A stretch of DNA of 64,000 bases from Lysinibacillus_B sp036662795. GTDB taxonomy: Bacteria; Bacillota; Bacilli; Bacillales_A; Planococcaceae. Positions 17,433 to 25,970 of this stretch are shown piece by piece; positions within the stretch are counted from its first letter, which is position 1; each line of letters begins with the position of its first letter. The stretch is taken from NCBI RefSeq assembly GCF_036662795.1, contig NZ_JBAFWZ010000010.1, forward strand, positions 1 to 64,000, given 5' to 3'. The translations under genes were made by a program, and so were the position numbers. The notes under the pieces were generated by a model. It searched no databases. It was not told where the DNA came from and saw only the letters and a program-made list of their open reading frames with translations.

Positions 17433-17458
17433 AGGCATAACCTCGGTTGTGCTTTTTT
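17433..17458 (+). terminator. intrinsic terminator after panD
   Basis: GGCATAACC pairs with GGTTGTGCT (one G-U) around TC, then a run of seven Ts. A second perfect-looking hairpin at 17464-17493 (GCAGGAGAA/TTTCTCCTGC) lacks a T tract on either strand. Confidence 0.82.
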
Positions 17459-17501
17459 TGTATGCAGGAGAATCCTTTTTCGATTTCTCCTGCAATCTTA
17501 G

Positions 17502-17684
17502 TTAAGATCGTTTATCCTGATCATTTTTATCAATAGATGGATATTTTGTTTCTTCATCATGCTTTTCAGCTTGTACTTGCTGATTTTTTTCCTCCATGGG
17601 TATAAAATCTACCGTTTGCATATCCTCATGCATGGCATATAATTTCTCGCCGATTTTACCTAAATCTCTTTTTTTATCTGCCAT
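17502..17684 (-). CDS. small hydrophilic protein of unknown function
   Basis: A 60-aa highly charged, probably unstructured protein (DKKRDLGKIGEKLYAMHEDM..., many K, E, D, Q). An optimal AAAGGAGGTCA ribosome binding site precedes its ATG, which supports that it is real. It reads leftward in an island between panD and the kinase gene. No family was recognised; this position holds no such gene in B. subtilis. Confidence 0.7.
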   Translation of the reverse strand: MADKKRDLGKIGEKLYAMHEDMQTVDFIPMEEKNQQVQAEKHDEETKYPSIDKNDQDKRS

Positions 17685-17758
17685 AAAATGACCTCCTTTG
17701 CAGTATCATTATAGTATGAACCATAATAAAGGAAATTTATACGTTGGAGGATGTTAGA

Positions 17759-18676
17759 ATGGAAAAGGTACTATGTGTAGGAGAAATACTAATTGATTTT
17801 TTTTGCTCGGACATTGACGTTGATTTGGTAGAAGGTAAAACATTTATAAAACAACCAGGTGGTGCTCCTGCTAATGTTAGTGCAGCGATTGCAAAGCTGG
17901 GTGGACAGGCCCAGTTCTGTGGGAAGGTTGGAGGGGATTCGTTTGGAACGTATCTTAAACAAACACTAGAAGAGATAGGTGTTGATACATCAATGCTTAT
18001 AGAGGATCCTAATGCTCCAACAACATTGGCTTTTGTATCTAGACAGCGTGGGGGAGAACGTGATTTCATCTTTCATCGAGGGGCAGATGAAAGGCTGACC
18101 TTACAGGAGATAGATGAAGAACAAATAAAAAATATTAAGATTGCTCATTTTGGCTCGGCAACAGCCCTCCTTTCAGACCCCTTTTATTCTACCTATATGG
18201 AACTAATGAGAAAGTTAAAAAAGAATGGATGCTTTATATCTTTTGATCCGAACTATCGTCAAGATTTATGGAAAGGACGAGAAACGGAATTTATAGAGAA
18301 AGTAAACAGTTGCGTGGCGTTAGCGGATTTTATTAAAGTGAGTGAGGAAGAAAATGAATTATTACAAATAAAGAGGACCGGTGATACAATGTTGGCGGTG
18401 ACAATGGGGGACAAAGGAACATTCATTGCCCATAGAGAAAGAGAAGGTGGAGTTCCAAGTATTACTGTCTACTCTATTGACTCCACAGGCGCTGGCGATG
18501 CATTTGTAGGAGCGATGCTAGCTCAGTTTGCACAATGTGCTTCTCTTCATAATCTTCCATTTAAAACTTTAAAACAGTTTACTAAATTCAGTAATATCGT
18601 CGGTGCTCTAACTTGTGTTAGAGTCGGTGCAATAACGTCTCTTCCTACGAAGAAAGATGTGTTATCATATATGTAA
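17759..18676 (+). CDS. PfkB family sugar kinase, probable fructokinase
   Basis: A 305-aa ribokinase-fold enzyme with both PfkB signatures: GGAPANVSAAIAKLGG near residues 36-51, and DSTGAGDAFVGAMLAQ near 247-262, which holds the catalytic base aspartate and anion hole. Sequence style (FDPNYRQDLW, KVSEEE) is that of fructokinase/2-keto-3-deoxygluconate kinase members; fructose is a guess. The ATG at 17759 is preferred because TTGGAGG lies 7 bases before it. It is an insertion relative to B. subtilis panD-dinG. Confidence 0.82.
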   Translation: MEKVLCVGEILIDFFCSDIDVDLVEGKTFIKQPGGAPANVSAAIAKLGGQAQFCGKVGGDSFGTYLKQTLEEIGVDTSMLIEDPNAPTTLAFVSRQRGGERDFIFHRGADERLTLQEIDEEQIKNIKIAHFGSATALLSDPFYSTYMELMRKLKKNGCFISFDPNYRQDLWKGRETEFIEKVNSCVALADFIKVSEEENELLQIKRTGDTMLAVTMGDKGTFIAHREREGGVPSITVYSIDSTGAGDAFVGAMLAQFAQCASLHNLPFKTLKQFTKFSNIVGALTCVRVGAITSLPTKKDVLSYM

Positions 18677-18700
18677 TTACAATAAAGGTAGGGAATAAAT

Positions 18701-19066
18701 ATGGTAGTGGCAATTATTTTAGGAGCTGTATTAGCTTTTTTAAGTGTGGCATTTGGTGCTTTCGGGGCACATGCATTAAAGGACAAATTTAAGGAAGTAC
18801 GATATGCGGAAAACTGGGAAACAGCATGCCGCTATCAAATGTATCATGGGCTAGGCTTAATCAGTATTGGCATTTTAACCGAGGTTTTAGGTGCATCAGG
18901 TGCTCTTACTTCGGCTACATATTTAATGTTTGCAGGGACATTAATTTTTTCTGGAAGTTTATATATTTTATCGCTTACAGGTATTCGTAAGCTAGGAGCA
19001 ATAACGCCAATAGGTGGTCTCCTTATGCTAGTGGCATGGATACTTGTAATAATCGCTGCACTTTAA
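18701..19066 (+). CDS. DUF423 membrane protein
   Basis: A 121-aa four-helix membrane protein of the YwdK/YgdD (DUF423) family. It has the FGAFGAHALKDK motif near residues 20-31 and RYQMYHGLGL near 45-54. The function is unknown. It follows the kinase gene after 24 bases and may share its transcript; a terminator follows. Confidence 0.87.
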   Translation: MVVAIILGAVLAFLSVAFGAFGAHALKDKFKEVRYAENWETACRYQMYHGLGLISIGILTEVLGASGALTSATYLMFAGTLIFSGSLYILSLTGIRKLGAITPIGGLLMLVAWILVIIAAL

Positions 19067-19087
19067 AAGAATGATAGTACTATTATT

Positions 19088-19121
19088 AACTGATACGAGT
19101 TAGACGGTATCAGTTTTTTAT
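19088..19121 (+). terminator. intrinsic terminator after the DUF423 gene
   Basis: AACTGATAC and GGTATCAGTT pair around GAGTTAGAC, followed by TTTTTT. Confidence 0.88.
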
Positions 19122-19197
19122 ATTGGTTATTTATCGAAGAACGAACATTGCATTCCAACTTTTGTAATGCTATCGTTAAACGCGAGGTGAAATAGTA

Positions 19198-20532
19198 ATG
19201 AAACAATTTGATATAGCAGTAATCGGTGCAGGTCCAGGGGGATATGTAGCGGCAATTCATGCGGCAAAAAGTGGCCTTAAAGTGGCATTAGTAGAGAAAA
19301 ATAAAGTTGGTGGTGCATGCTACAATGTGGGCTGTATTCCATCAAAAATAATGCTAGAGCACTCTAAGCTTGTTCAGGAAATTCGACGTGGTACTAATTG
19401 GGGAGTAACCGTTCCGACTATCAATATAGATTTTCCGAAATTGATGAAACGAAAAGATGCAGTGATCGATGAGCTTCTTGCCAATATCGAAGGATTCATT
19501 GAAAATGCACAAATTACAATGTACCGTGGCGAAGCGACAGTAGCGAAAAATAAAGCCATCACAGTTGGAAATGAAACCTTTGAAGCGAAAAATGTCATTC
19601 TTGCTACAGGAAGTCATCCATTTGTTCCACCGTTTAAAGGAATTGAAACAGCAACCTATCATACGACCGATACATTTTTCCATATGGCAGAGCTACCAAA
19701 GCAGCTAACAATAGTAGGTGGTGGCGTTATAGCGATTGAAATGGCTTTTGCATTAGCACCAATGGGAACAAAAGTAACGATATTAAACCATAGTAAGGAT
19801 ATTTTGCAAACAGAGGAGCCCGATGCTCGTCCGATTATTAAAGAGAAAATGGCGTCTCTAGGTATTGAATTAGTAACTGATTTCCGTTTCGAAGAAATAA
19901 AGGGACATGAAATCCATACATCACGAGGAGTATATACGTATGAAAATCTGTTATTTGCAACAGGTAGAAGACCGAATGCTAAAATTGCAGAAGCGATCGA
20001 GCTGGCGATGGATGGTCGATTAATTGCTGTAAATAACCATTATGAAACAAGTATCCCAGGGATTTATGCAATTGGGGATTTAGTTGGTGGATTCCAATTA
20101 GCGCATTCGGCAAGTGCAGAAGGAATTCATGCTGTAGATACTATTTTAGGCAAGCACCCACGCGTCATTAATCAACAAGAAATTCCGCGTTGTGTGTATA
20201 CACATCCTGAAATTGCAACATTTGGCATGCTAGAGCATGAAGCTCCCTCTGATGCAATTGTTACGAAGATGTTCTTACCAACGAATCCAAAGGCATTGCT
20301 TGAAGGAAATACACAGGGCTTTATGAAGTTTGTTGCGAGTCCAGAAGGGGATATTTACGGTGCTTGTGTAGTTGGAGATGGTGCTACTGAAATGATTAAT
20401 GCCATGCTAGCAGCAAAGGTAGCAGGTGGTTCTGTAAAAGACCTAGCACGTATGATTTTCCCGCATCCAACAGTGAGCGAGCATATTGGCGATGCTGCTC
20501 GTGCTGTATTTAGTAAGGCAATTCATCAATAG
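19198..20532 (+). CDS. dihydrolipoyl dehydrogenase-like flavoprotein disulfide reductase
   Basis: A 444-aa FAD enzyme of the pyridine nucleotide disulfide oxidoreductase class I. It shows the FAD motif GAGPGGYVAA at 10-19, the redox pair C41/C46 in GGACYNVGCIPSK (GGTC is the usual form), the NAD motif GGGVIAIEMA near 178, ATGRRPN, YAIGDL and the C-terminal HPTVSEH with the active-site histidine. It is somewhat shorter than standard E3 (about 470 aa) and no dehydrogenase complex subunits adjoin it. It could be a stand-alone E3 or a related reductase; the exact substrate is open. Confidence 0.85.
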   Translation: MKQFDIAVIGAGPGGYVAAIHAAKSGLKVALVEKNKVGGACYNVGCIPSKIMLEHSKLVQEIRRGTNWGVTVPTINIDFPKLMKRKDAVIDELLANIEGFIENAQITMYRGEATVAKNKAITVGNETFEAKNVILATGSHPFVPPFKGIETATYHTTDTFFHMAELPKQLTIVGGGVIAIEMAFALAPMGTKVTILNHSKDILQTEEPDARPIIKEKMASLGIELVTDFRFEEIKGHEIHTSRGVYTYENLLFATGRRPNAKIAEAIELAMDGRLIAVNNHYETSIPGIYAIGDLVGGFQLAHSASAEGIHAVDTILGKHPRVINQQEIPRCVYTHPEIATFGMLEHEAPSDAIVTKMFLPTNPKALLEGNTQGFMKFVASPEGDIYGACVVGDGATEMINAMLAAKVAGGSVKDLARMIFPHPTVSEHIGDAARAVFSKAIHQ

Positions 20533-20546
20533 TTTGCAAATAATTC

Positions 20547-20575
20547 TTGTTCTATTGAATAAAAAAAGATATACT
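20547..20575 (+). promoter_or_regulatory. predicted promoter of a small RNA
   Basis: TTGTTC at 20547-20552 and TATACT at 20570-20575 are spaced by 17 bases. The next structure downstream is a compact series of hairpins ending in a terminator, with no coding start between. Confidence 0.5.
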
Positions 20576-20581
20576 GAAGTT

Positions 20582-20697
20582 TAGGTGCCAAACCTATGTA
20601 AAGTTTCGGCTTTACACCAAAAGCATCCATTAACAGCGCGGATTTGCTGGGAAGCTTTTGTCTATGAGCAGGGAGATGAGCCCCTGCTCTTTTTTTA
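20582..20697 (+). ncRNA. candidate free-standing structured small RNA
   Basis: About 115 nt of strongly structured sequence with no ribosome binding site or open frame. Seen pairings: TAGGT/ACCTA (20582-20586/20592-20596), GTAAAG/CTTTAC (20598-20603/20610-20615), CAAAAGC/GCTTTTG (20618-20624/20654-20660) enclosing CAGC/GCTG, then a terminator GAGCAGGG/CCCTGCTC (20666-20673/20682-20689) with a T tract. GGTG/CACC could form an alternative pairing with the first hairpins. The next gene on its right reads leftward, so it is not a leader. I do not recognise the family. Confidence 0.6.
20666..20697 (+). terminator. intrinsic terminator of the candidate small RNA
   Basis: GAGCAGGG and CCCTGCTC form an 8-bp GC-rich stem followed by eight Ts. 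Confidence 0.92.
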
Positions 20698-20730
20698 TTA
20701 TAAAGAATAAGTTACTTCAATTTTAAAGAA

Positions 20731-20805
20731 TGTCTAGCTCCAGCGCCCAGCCTATTGAGGGGTTGAAGCGACCTCGAGGGGCTAAACGGGGCGCTTGCGC
20801 TTTTC
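20731..20805. repeat. short copy of the GC-rich dispersed repeat
   Basis: Begins TGTCTAGCTCCAGCGCCCAGCC and ends GGCGCTTGCGCTTTTC like the 127-base units at 7.8-8.1 kb but lacks their middle. It has an inverted repeat (CCAGCGCC near the start, GGCGCT near the end). As at yitT, it abuts the 3' end of a leftward gene. Confidence 0.8.
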
Positions 20806-20809
20806 TTAA

Positions 20810-21229
20810 TTATTCTAATGGAAATTCTAACTCTTTCGGTGGTTCTCCTTTTTTATTCATCAGCCGCATGCGGATTGGGTCAATTTGCAGGATGACCATT
20901 TCGTCTTGATTTTTATAGAGCAGCCCTTTAAAAAACTCTATAAATTTTAGCTTTAGTGCCTCGTCATCAAAATCAGTAACTTTTCCCTCTATTTCTACAA
21001 AAGCATCGCCACGTCCTTTATTTTCGTAGCCTAATAAAATATGTGTGTACGGATTTTCCAATAATTCTTCTACCTTATCTGAGTGTTTGTCGGTTACAGT
21101 GTACAATGTAAACTCTTTATTAGTAAATGTCATATATCGACTAAATGGTTTGCCGTTATGCACCGTTGCCATTGTCCCGATATGGCTATTATTGATAACT
21201 TCTAAAATCTCCTTTTTAACAGTCTCCAT
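20810..21229 (-). CDS. pyridoxamine 5'-phosphate oxidase-like general stress protein
   Basis: A 139-aa split-barrel flavin-binding fold protein of the general stress protein 26/YdaG type (NNSHIGTMATVHNGKPFSRYMTF near the start, GDAFVEIEGKV in the middle). True PNPOx catalytic residues cannot be confirmed, so a flavin or heme-binding stress role is only inferred. An AAAGGGTGA site precedes the ATG. It reads against dinG and is absent from this place in B. subtilis. Confidence 0.82.
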   Translation of the reverse strand: METVKKEILEVINNSHIGTMATVHNGKPFSRYMTFTNKEFTLYTVTDKHSDKVEELLENPYTHILLGYENKGRGDAFVEIEGKVTDFDDEALKLKFIEFFKGLLYKNQDEMVILQIDPIRMRLMNKKGEPPKELEFPLE

Positions 21230-21366
21230 GCTGTCACCCTTTCTCTATGGCTTGTTTACATCATGCCCAATCTAGTAAATCTTAAACGACACATCTATTG
21301 CATGACCGTATGAGGCCACCTATGATAAAATTCGATTATAATGACGAGAACAGTGAGTTGAGTACA

Positions 21367-24153
21367 ATGATGGAAAGTCAAAAATATGCAATTGTCGATT
21401 TGGAGACGACTGGACACTCACCTGCAAATGGTGATCGGATGATACAAATTGCTATTGTGATCATGAAGGATTGGTGTATAGAAAAGACTTTTACATCATT
21501 CATTCATCCGGGAAAAAAAATCCCTCTTTATATACAGGATTTAACGAACATTAGAGATGAGCATGTAGCCGATGCATTACCATTTGAAGCGCATGCAGAT
21601 ACTATTTATGAGCTTTTGCAGGGGGCAGTATTTGTTGCCCATAATACGGAATTTGACTTGTCTTTTTTACAAGCTGAATTTAAACGAGCTGGACTTCCAC
21701 AATGGATTGGAAAAACGATTGATACAGTTGAGCTTGCAAAAATACTATTCCCAATGTCGCTTAGCTATAAATTAGGGGATCTAGCAAATGATTTGAATAT
21801 TCCACTTCAACAAGCCCATCGTGCGGATGATGATGCAAAGGCAACTGCACTATTATTAAAGGCGTGCTGGGAAGAGTTATTGATGTTACCTTTAGTAACG
21901 TTAGAGGGGCTACATAAGCGCTCATTTCGACTGAAATCGAATTTATCGCAGTTGTTTTTTGATGCACTTTGTATTAAAAGAAATAAGGTTAGTAACGAAG
22001 AAAATTATATTTTTTATAAGAAGTTAGCCATTTACAAAGGAGAAGCATCCATTGACACGGCTAATGAAAATTGCGGTTATCCTGAAACAACAATAGAAAA
22101 GATTGAAATGCTACAATCTGCCCTTCCTAATTTTGAAGAAAGACCAGGGCAATTTAAAATGATGGACAGTGTATGGGGCGCGCTCCATAGACAAGAAGAA
22201 ATGATAATAGAAGCTTCTACTGGAATAGGGAAAACCTTATCGTACCTGTTGCCGTCATATTATTATGCGAAAAATAAAGGGAAGCAAGTTGGCGTTAGCA
22301 CGTATACGTCTTACTTAATGGAGCAACTATTACATGAGGAAATTCCAAGGCTTGAAAAGATTACAGGAAATACGATTCACGTAGCTTTATTAAAAGGCAT
22401 GCATCATTATATTGATATTGCCCGATTTGAGCAACAGTATAAAATGGCAGATGATTCGTATGATGAGACGTTTGTTATTCTACAAGTACTTATTTGGTTA
22501 ACGAAAACAACAACGGGTGATATCGATGAGCTCAATGTTTCTGGTGGTGGGCAATTATTTCTAGATAAAATTCGTAAATCAGAAACGTCACAGCCTGTTT
22601 CAGGAGACTATGATTACTATGAACGTGCACTAACCAATAGTAGACGGGCTGATATAATTGTTACTAATCATGCGATGTTATTGGCAGATTTAGTTCGTCA
22701 AAATCAGCTTTTCCAAAATATTGGTGGGTGGATTATTGATGAAGCACATCAGTTTGTTCAGGCGGCTATTCAACGTGATGAAAAAGTGTTTACGTTTAAG
22801 CATTGGAAATATATGTTTGGTCAAATTGGCTACTATACAGATGAAAATTTATTTTATAAATTGCAGCGTGCGGCTTTAAAACGACAATTAGTACCAATGA
22901 ACCTATTACATCAGTTAGAAAAACGTTTTATGAGTATGGTATCAAAATTTGACGAGGGGATGCAAAGCTTACTCCGCGCGATTCAACAAATGACAAAAGG
23001 CTCGTATAAGCATGAAGTAAAGGCGTCTATTTTTTTACATGAACTAAAAATAGATTTAGCTCGCTTTGGGCACATGTCAGCAGCTGTTCAGGCTTGGATT
23101 GATCTTGCAGAGGAAGTCGCGCAGCTTTTTTCAGCGAATATCGAAGAATTAGCTCCAGAGCATAGATTTATCCTAGGGGAGTGGCGGTACTGGATTCGAG
23201 AGTTTAAGCTACAAATAGCACAATGGGATGAGGTATTTTTAATCCAGCATGCTCATTATTCTACATGGATAGAAGTGGATCGACGTAGCTTGCCGGGAAG
23301 TATTCAATTTTTGAAAAAGCCTATTAATGTTACGACTACGATTGAGCAATTATTTGCTCCTTACCGTGGAAAAACAGGTATCATCTGGACATCTGGCACA
23401 TTAACAGTTCCAAATAACGAGCGATTTATCGCGGATCAGCTAGGAATATCACCAGCTGTTCCGCTGCATTCCTTACAGGCTCCATCTAATTATTATAGTG
23501 GAGCTAAAGCATTTATTGTAACAGATATGCCAGATATACAGAATGTGTCACAGTCAGATTATATTGAGGCAGTCTCACATGCCATTACAAGAACAGTTCG
23601 AACTACGGGAGGGCGTTGCTTTGTACTCTTTACTTCTCAGCAAATGCTCCGTCAAACGGTAGAGCTTATTCAAGAATGCGGTCTATTAGATGACTATATG
23701 GTATTTGCACAGGGGGTGACAGCTGGTAGCCGAATGCGTTTACTTAAATCGTTTCAAAAATTTAGTCATTCTGTACTATTTGGGACGAATAGCTTCTGGG
23801 AAGGTGTAGATGTACCTGGTGATAGCTTATCCTCTGTTATTGTAGTACGATTGCCGTTTTCTTCACCAGAAGAGCCTACGTACAAGGCAAGGGCGAATTA
23901 TTTACAGCAGCAAGGAAAAAATTCATTTGTAGAGCTATCTTTACCAGAGGCGATTTTACGCTTTAAGCAAGGCTTCGGACGATTAATTCGCTCCTCGAAG
24001 GATAAGGGGGTATTTATCGTACTTGATAGAAGAATAGATATGAAATCGTACGGGATAGAGTTTATCCGTGCGTTACCGCCGATTTCTGTACAAAAACTAC
24101 CTCTACAGCATATGGTATTAGAACTAGAACATTGGTATAATAATGAACGATGA
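21367..24153 (+). CDS. dinG: DinG family helicase with N-terminal 3'-5' exonuclease domain
   Basis: A 928-aa Firmicute-type DinG. The N-terminal DEDD exonuclease domain has IVDLETTG (D-x-E) near residue 9, AHNTEFDLSFL and HRADDDA. The helicase part has Walker A STGIGKTLSYLLP, IVTNHAMLLADL, the DEAH box IIDEAHQF, TSGTLT, SFWEGVDVPGD and QGFGRLIRS. The four cysteines of the iron-sulfur cluster of E. coli DinG are not seen, as usual in this subgroup, which is known as a nuclease more than a helicase. Start choice is uncertain: ATG codons at 21298, 21319 and 21367 are in frame and none has a strong site; 21367 fits family N-termini best. Confidence 0.92.
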   Translation: MMESQKYAIVDLETTGHSPANGDRMIQIAIVIMKDWCIEKTFTSFIHPGKKIPLYIQDLTNIRDEHVADALPFEAHADTIYELLQGAVFVAHNTEFDLSFLQAEFKRAGLPQWIGKTIDTVELAKILFPMSLSYKLGDLANDLNIPLQQAHRADDDAKATALLLKACWEELLMLPLVTLEGLHKRSFRLKSNLSQLFFDALCIKRNKVSNEENYIFYKKLAIYKGEASIDTANENCGYPETTIEKIEMLQSALPNFEERPGQFKMMDSVWGALHRQEEMIIEASTGIGKTLSYLLPSYYYAKNKGKQVGVSTYTSYLMEQLLHEEIPRLEKITGNTIHVALLKGMHHYIDIARFEQQYKMADDSYDETFVILQVLIWLTKTTTGDIDELNVSGGGQLFLDKIRKSETSQPVSGDYDYYERALTNSRRADIIVTNHAMLLADLVRQNQLFQNIGGWIIDEAHQFVQAAIQRDEKVFTFKHWKYMFGQIGYYTDENLFYKLQRAALKRQLVPMNLLHQLEKRFMSMVSKFDEGMQSLLRAIQQMTKGSYKHEVKASIFLHELKIDLARFGHMSAAVQAWIDLAEEVAQLFSANIEELAPEHRFILGEWRYWIREFKLQIAQWDEVFLIQHAHYSTWIEVDRRSLPGSIQFLKKPINVTTTIEQLFAPYRGKTGIIWTSGTLTVPNNERFIADQLGISPAVPLHSLQAPSNYYSGAKAFIVTDMPDIQNVSQSDYIEAVSHAITRTVRTTGGRCFVLFTSQQMLRQTVELIQECGLLDDYMVFAQGVTAGSRMRLLKSFQKFSHSVLFGTNSFWEGVDVPGDSLSSVIVVRLPFSSPEEPTYKARANYLQQQGKNSFVELSLPEAILRFKQGFGRLIRSSKDKGVFIVLDRRIDMKSYGIEFIRALPPISVQKLPLQHMVLELEHWYNNER

Positions 24154-24175
24154 GGAAAGAAAGTAGGTAGACAAG

Positions 24176-24253
24176 ATGGAAAGAATATTAGAACAAAATC
24201 AGCATACTGTAATAACGGAAATTGTGCCAAATTCGAAGCAGGTGAAGGTATGA
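24176..24253 (+). CDS. ypmA: very small YpmA-like protein
   Basis: A 25-aa open frame between dinG and ypmB, exactly where ypmA lies in B. subtilis. A weak GAAAGTAGG site precedes the ATG, and its stop overlaps the ypmB start (ATGA), which argues that it is translated. It is much shorter than B. subtilis YpmA, so it may be a truncated or different peptide (MERILEQNQHTVITEI...). Identity rests on position only. Confidence 0.45.
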   Translation: MERILEQNQHTVITEIVPNSKQVKV

Positions 24254-24732
24254 AAAATTGGCTCATTTTCGGCGTTGTTTTTATTCTTTCTTTGACCCTT
24301 GTTATCTCTTGTTTAGTACTCTGGAAAGCAAAAACTCCATTTAATGAGATAGAGGAGCAAGCGGAGGCATTAGCATTATCCTCGAAATCGCTTGCTGTTG
24401 TATCCAGTAGTTATACTTACAACGGTAATAAGCCGTACGTTACGGTATTCGGGGTAGATGAATATGGTAAGGAAAAGGCAATTTTTGTTCCAATCAGTTT
24501 AGAAGAGAAATCGATTCAGGAAGTATATTTGCAGGACGGTATAACGGAAGAACAAGCTTTATCTGTGTTAAATAATGAGAACGATGTGAAAGAAATACTT
24601 CATACAAAATTAGGCTATGAGGAAGCAGGCGCCGTATGGGAGCTTACTTACATAAATGACGCCGATAAGCTAAATTATGTGTACATTTTGTTTGAAGACG
24701 GACAATGGTGGAAACGCATTTTGAACTTGTAG
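24250..24732 (+). CDS. ypmB: membrane-anchored PepSY-like protein YpmB
   Basis: A 160-aa protein with one N-terminal membrane helix (residues 2-23) and an extracytoplasmic part of PepSY-like (DUF5590) character: SSYTYNGNKPYVTVFGVDEYGKEKAIFVP and the repeat-like end ...VWELTYINDADKLNYVYILFEDGQWWKRI. The length and place between ypmA and aspB match B. subtilis YpmB. It may modulate a cell-surface protease or wall process; this is inference from the domain type. Confidence 0.85.
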   Translation: MKNWLIFGVVFILSLTLVISCLVLWKAKTPFNEIEEQAEALALSSKSLAVVSSSYTYNGNKPYVTVFGVDEYGKEKAIFVPISLEEKSIQEVYLQDGITEEQALSVLNNENDVKEILHTKLGYEEAGAVWELTYINDADKLNYVYILFEDGQWWKRILNL

Positions 24733-24746
24733 AGGAGACGATTTCA

Positions 24747-25940
24747 TTGAAACAATTATTAGCAAACCGTGTAAAAACATTAACACCATCTTCAACGCTA
24801 GCCATTACGGCAAAAGCGAAAGAGTTAAAAGAGCAGGGCATCGACGTTATCGGCTTAGGTGCTGGTGAGCCGGATTTTAATACACCACAAAATATTTTAG
24901 ATGCAGCCGTTGATTCAATGAACAAGGGATTAACAAAATATACACCAGCAGGAGGCCTTCCTGTATTAAAGCAAGCAATTATCGACAAGCTTTCTCGTGA
25001 TAATGAACTTACATATAAGCCAAATGAAATCATGGTGGGTGTAGGTGCAAAACATGTTCTTTACACTTTATTCCAAGTGATTTTAAATGAAGGTGATGAA
25101 GTGATCATCCCTATTCCGTATTGGGTTTCTTACCCTGAGCAAGTAAAGCTAGCGGGTGGTGTACCAGTTTATGTAGAGGGTACAGCACAACAAGGCTATA
25201 AAATTACACCACAGCAGCTAGAGGATGCGATTACAGAAAAAACAAAGGCAGTTATCATTAATTCGCCAAGTAATCCATCGGGAATGATTTATTCACGTGA
25301 GGAATTAGAGCAACTAGCAAAAGTTGCAGAAGAAAAAGATATTCTAATCGTTTCAGATGAAATTTATGAAAAGCTCGTATACAATGGTGTAGAACATTTT
25401 TCAATTGCACAGCTTACAGATGCAATTAAAGCTCGTACGATCGTTGTAAACGGTGTAGCAAAATCTCACTCTATGACAGGCTGGCGTATCGGTTATGCGG
25501 CAGGTAATACAGAAATTATTAAGGCAATGACAGACTTAGCATCTCATTCTACTTCAAATGCTACAACTACAGCACAATATGCAACAGTTGAAGCATACAA
25601 TGGATCTCAGGATGCGGTAGAAGAAATGCGTCAGGCATTCCAATTCCGTTTAGAAAAAATTTACCCTCATGTAGCTGATATTCCAGGCTTTAAAGTATTA
25701 AAGCCACAAGGTGCATTCTATTTATTGCCTGATGTTGCAGAGGCAGCAGAAAAAACTGGCTATGAATCTGTAGATGCATTTGCAAAAGCTTTACTAGAAG
25801 AAGCGAATGTAGCCGTTATTCCGGGCTCTGGCTTTGGTGCAGATGCGACAATCCGCTTATCGTATGCAACATCATTAGAATTATTAGAAGAAGCAGTTCG
25901 TCGTATTGATACTTTTGTAAAATCAAAATGGCAAGGATAA
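24747..25940 (+). CDS. aspB: aspartate aminotransferase
   Basis: A 397-aa PLP enzyme (fold type I, subgroup Ib) interconverting aspartate and oxaloacetate. It shows GLGAGEPDFNTP, TKYTPAGGLP, INSPSNPSG, DEIYE, and the Schiff-base lysine in AKSHSMTGWRIGY. The start is a TTG at 24747 with GAGGAGACG before it; the upstream ATG at 24705 lies inside ypmB and adds residues not seen in the family. The aspB-asnS pair links aspartate synthesis and Asn-tRNA charging, as in B. subtilis. Confidence 0.95.
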   Translation: MKQLLANRVKTLTPSSTLAITAKAKELKEQGIDVIGLGAGEPDFNTPQNILDAAVDSMNKGLTKYTPAGGLPVLKQAIIDKLSRDNELTYKPNEIMVGVGAKHVLYTLFQVILNEGDEVIIPIPYWVSYPEQVKLAGGVPVYVEGTAQQGYKITPQQLEDAITEKTKAVIINSPSNPSGMIYSREELEQLAKVAEEKDILIVSDEIYEKLVYNGVEHFSIAQLTDAIKARTIVVNGVAKSHSMTGWRIGYAAGNTEIIKAMTDLASHSTSNATTTAQYATVEAYNGSQDAVEEMRQAFQFRLEKIYPHVADIPGFKVLKPQGAFYLLPDVAEAAEKTGYESVDAFAKALLEEANVAVIPGSGFGADATIRLSYATSLELLEEAVRRIDTFVKSKWQG

Positions 25941-25970
25941 ACACTGCTCTCTAAGTTTTGGAGGACACAT

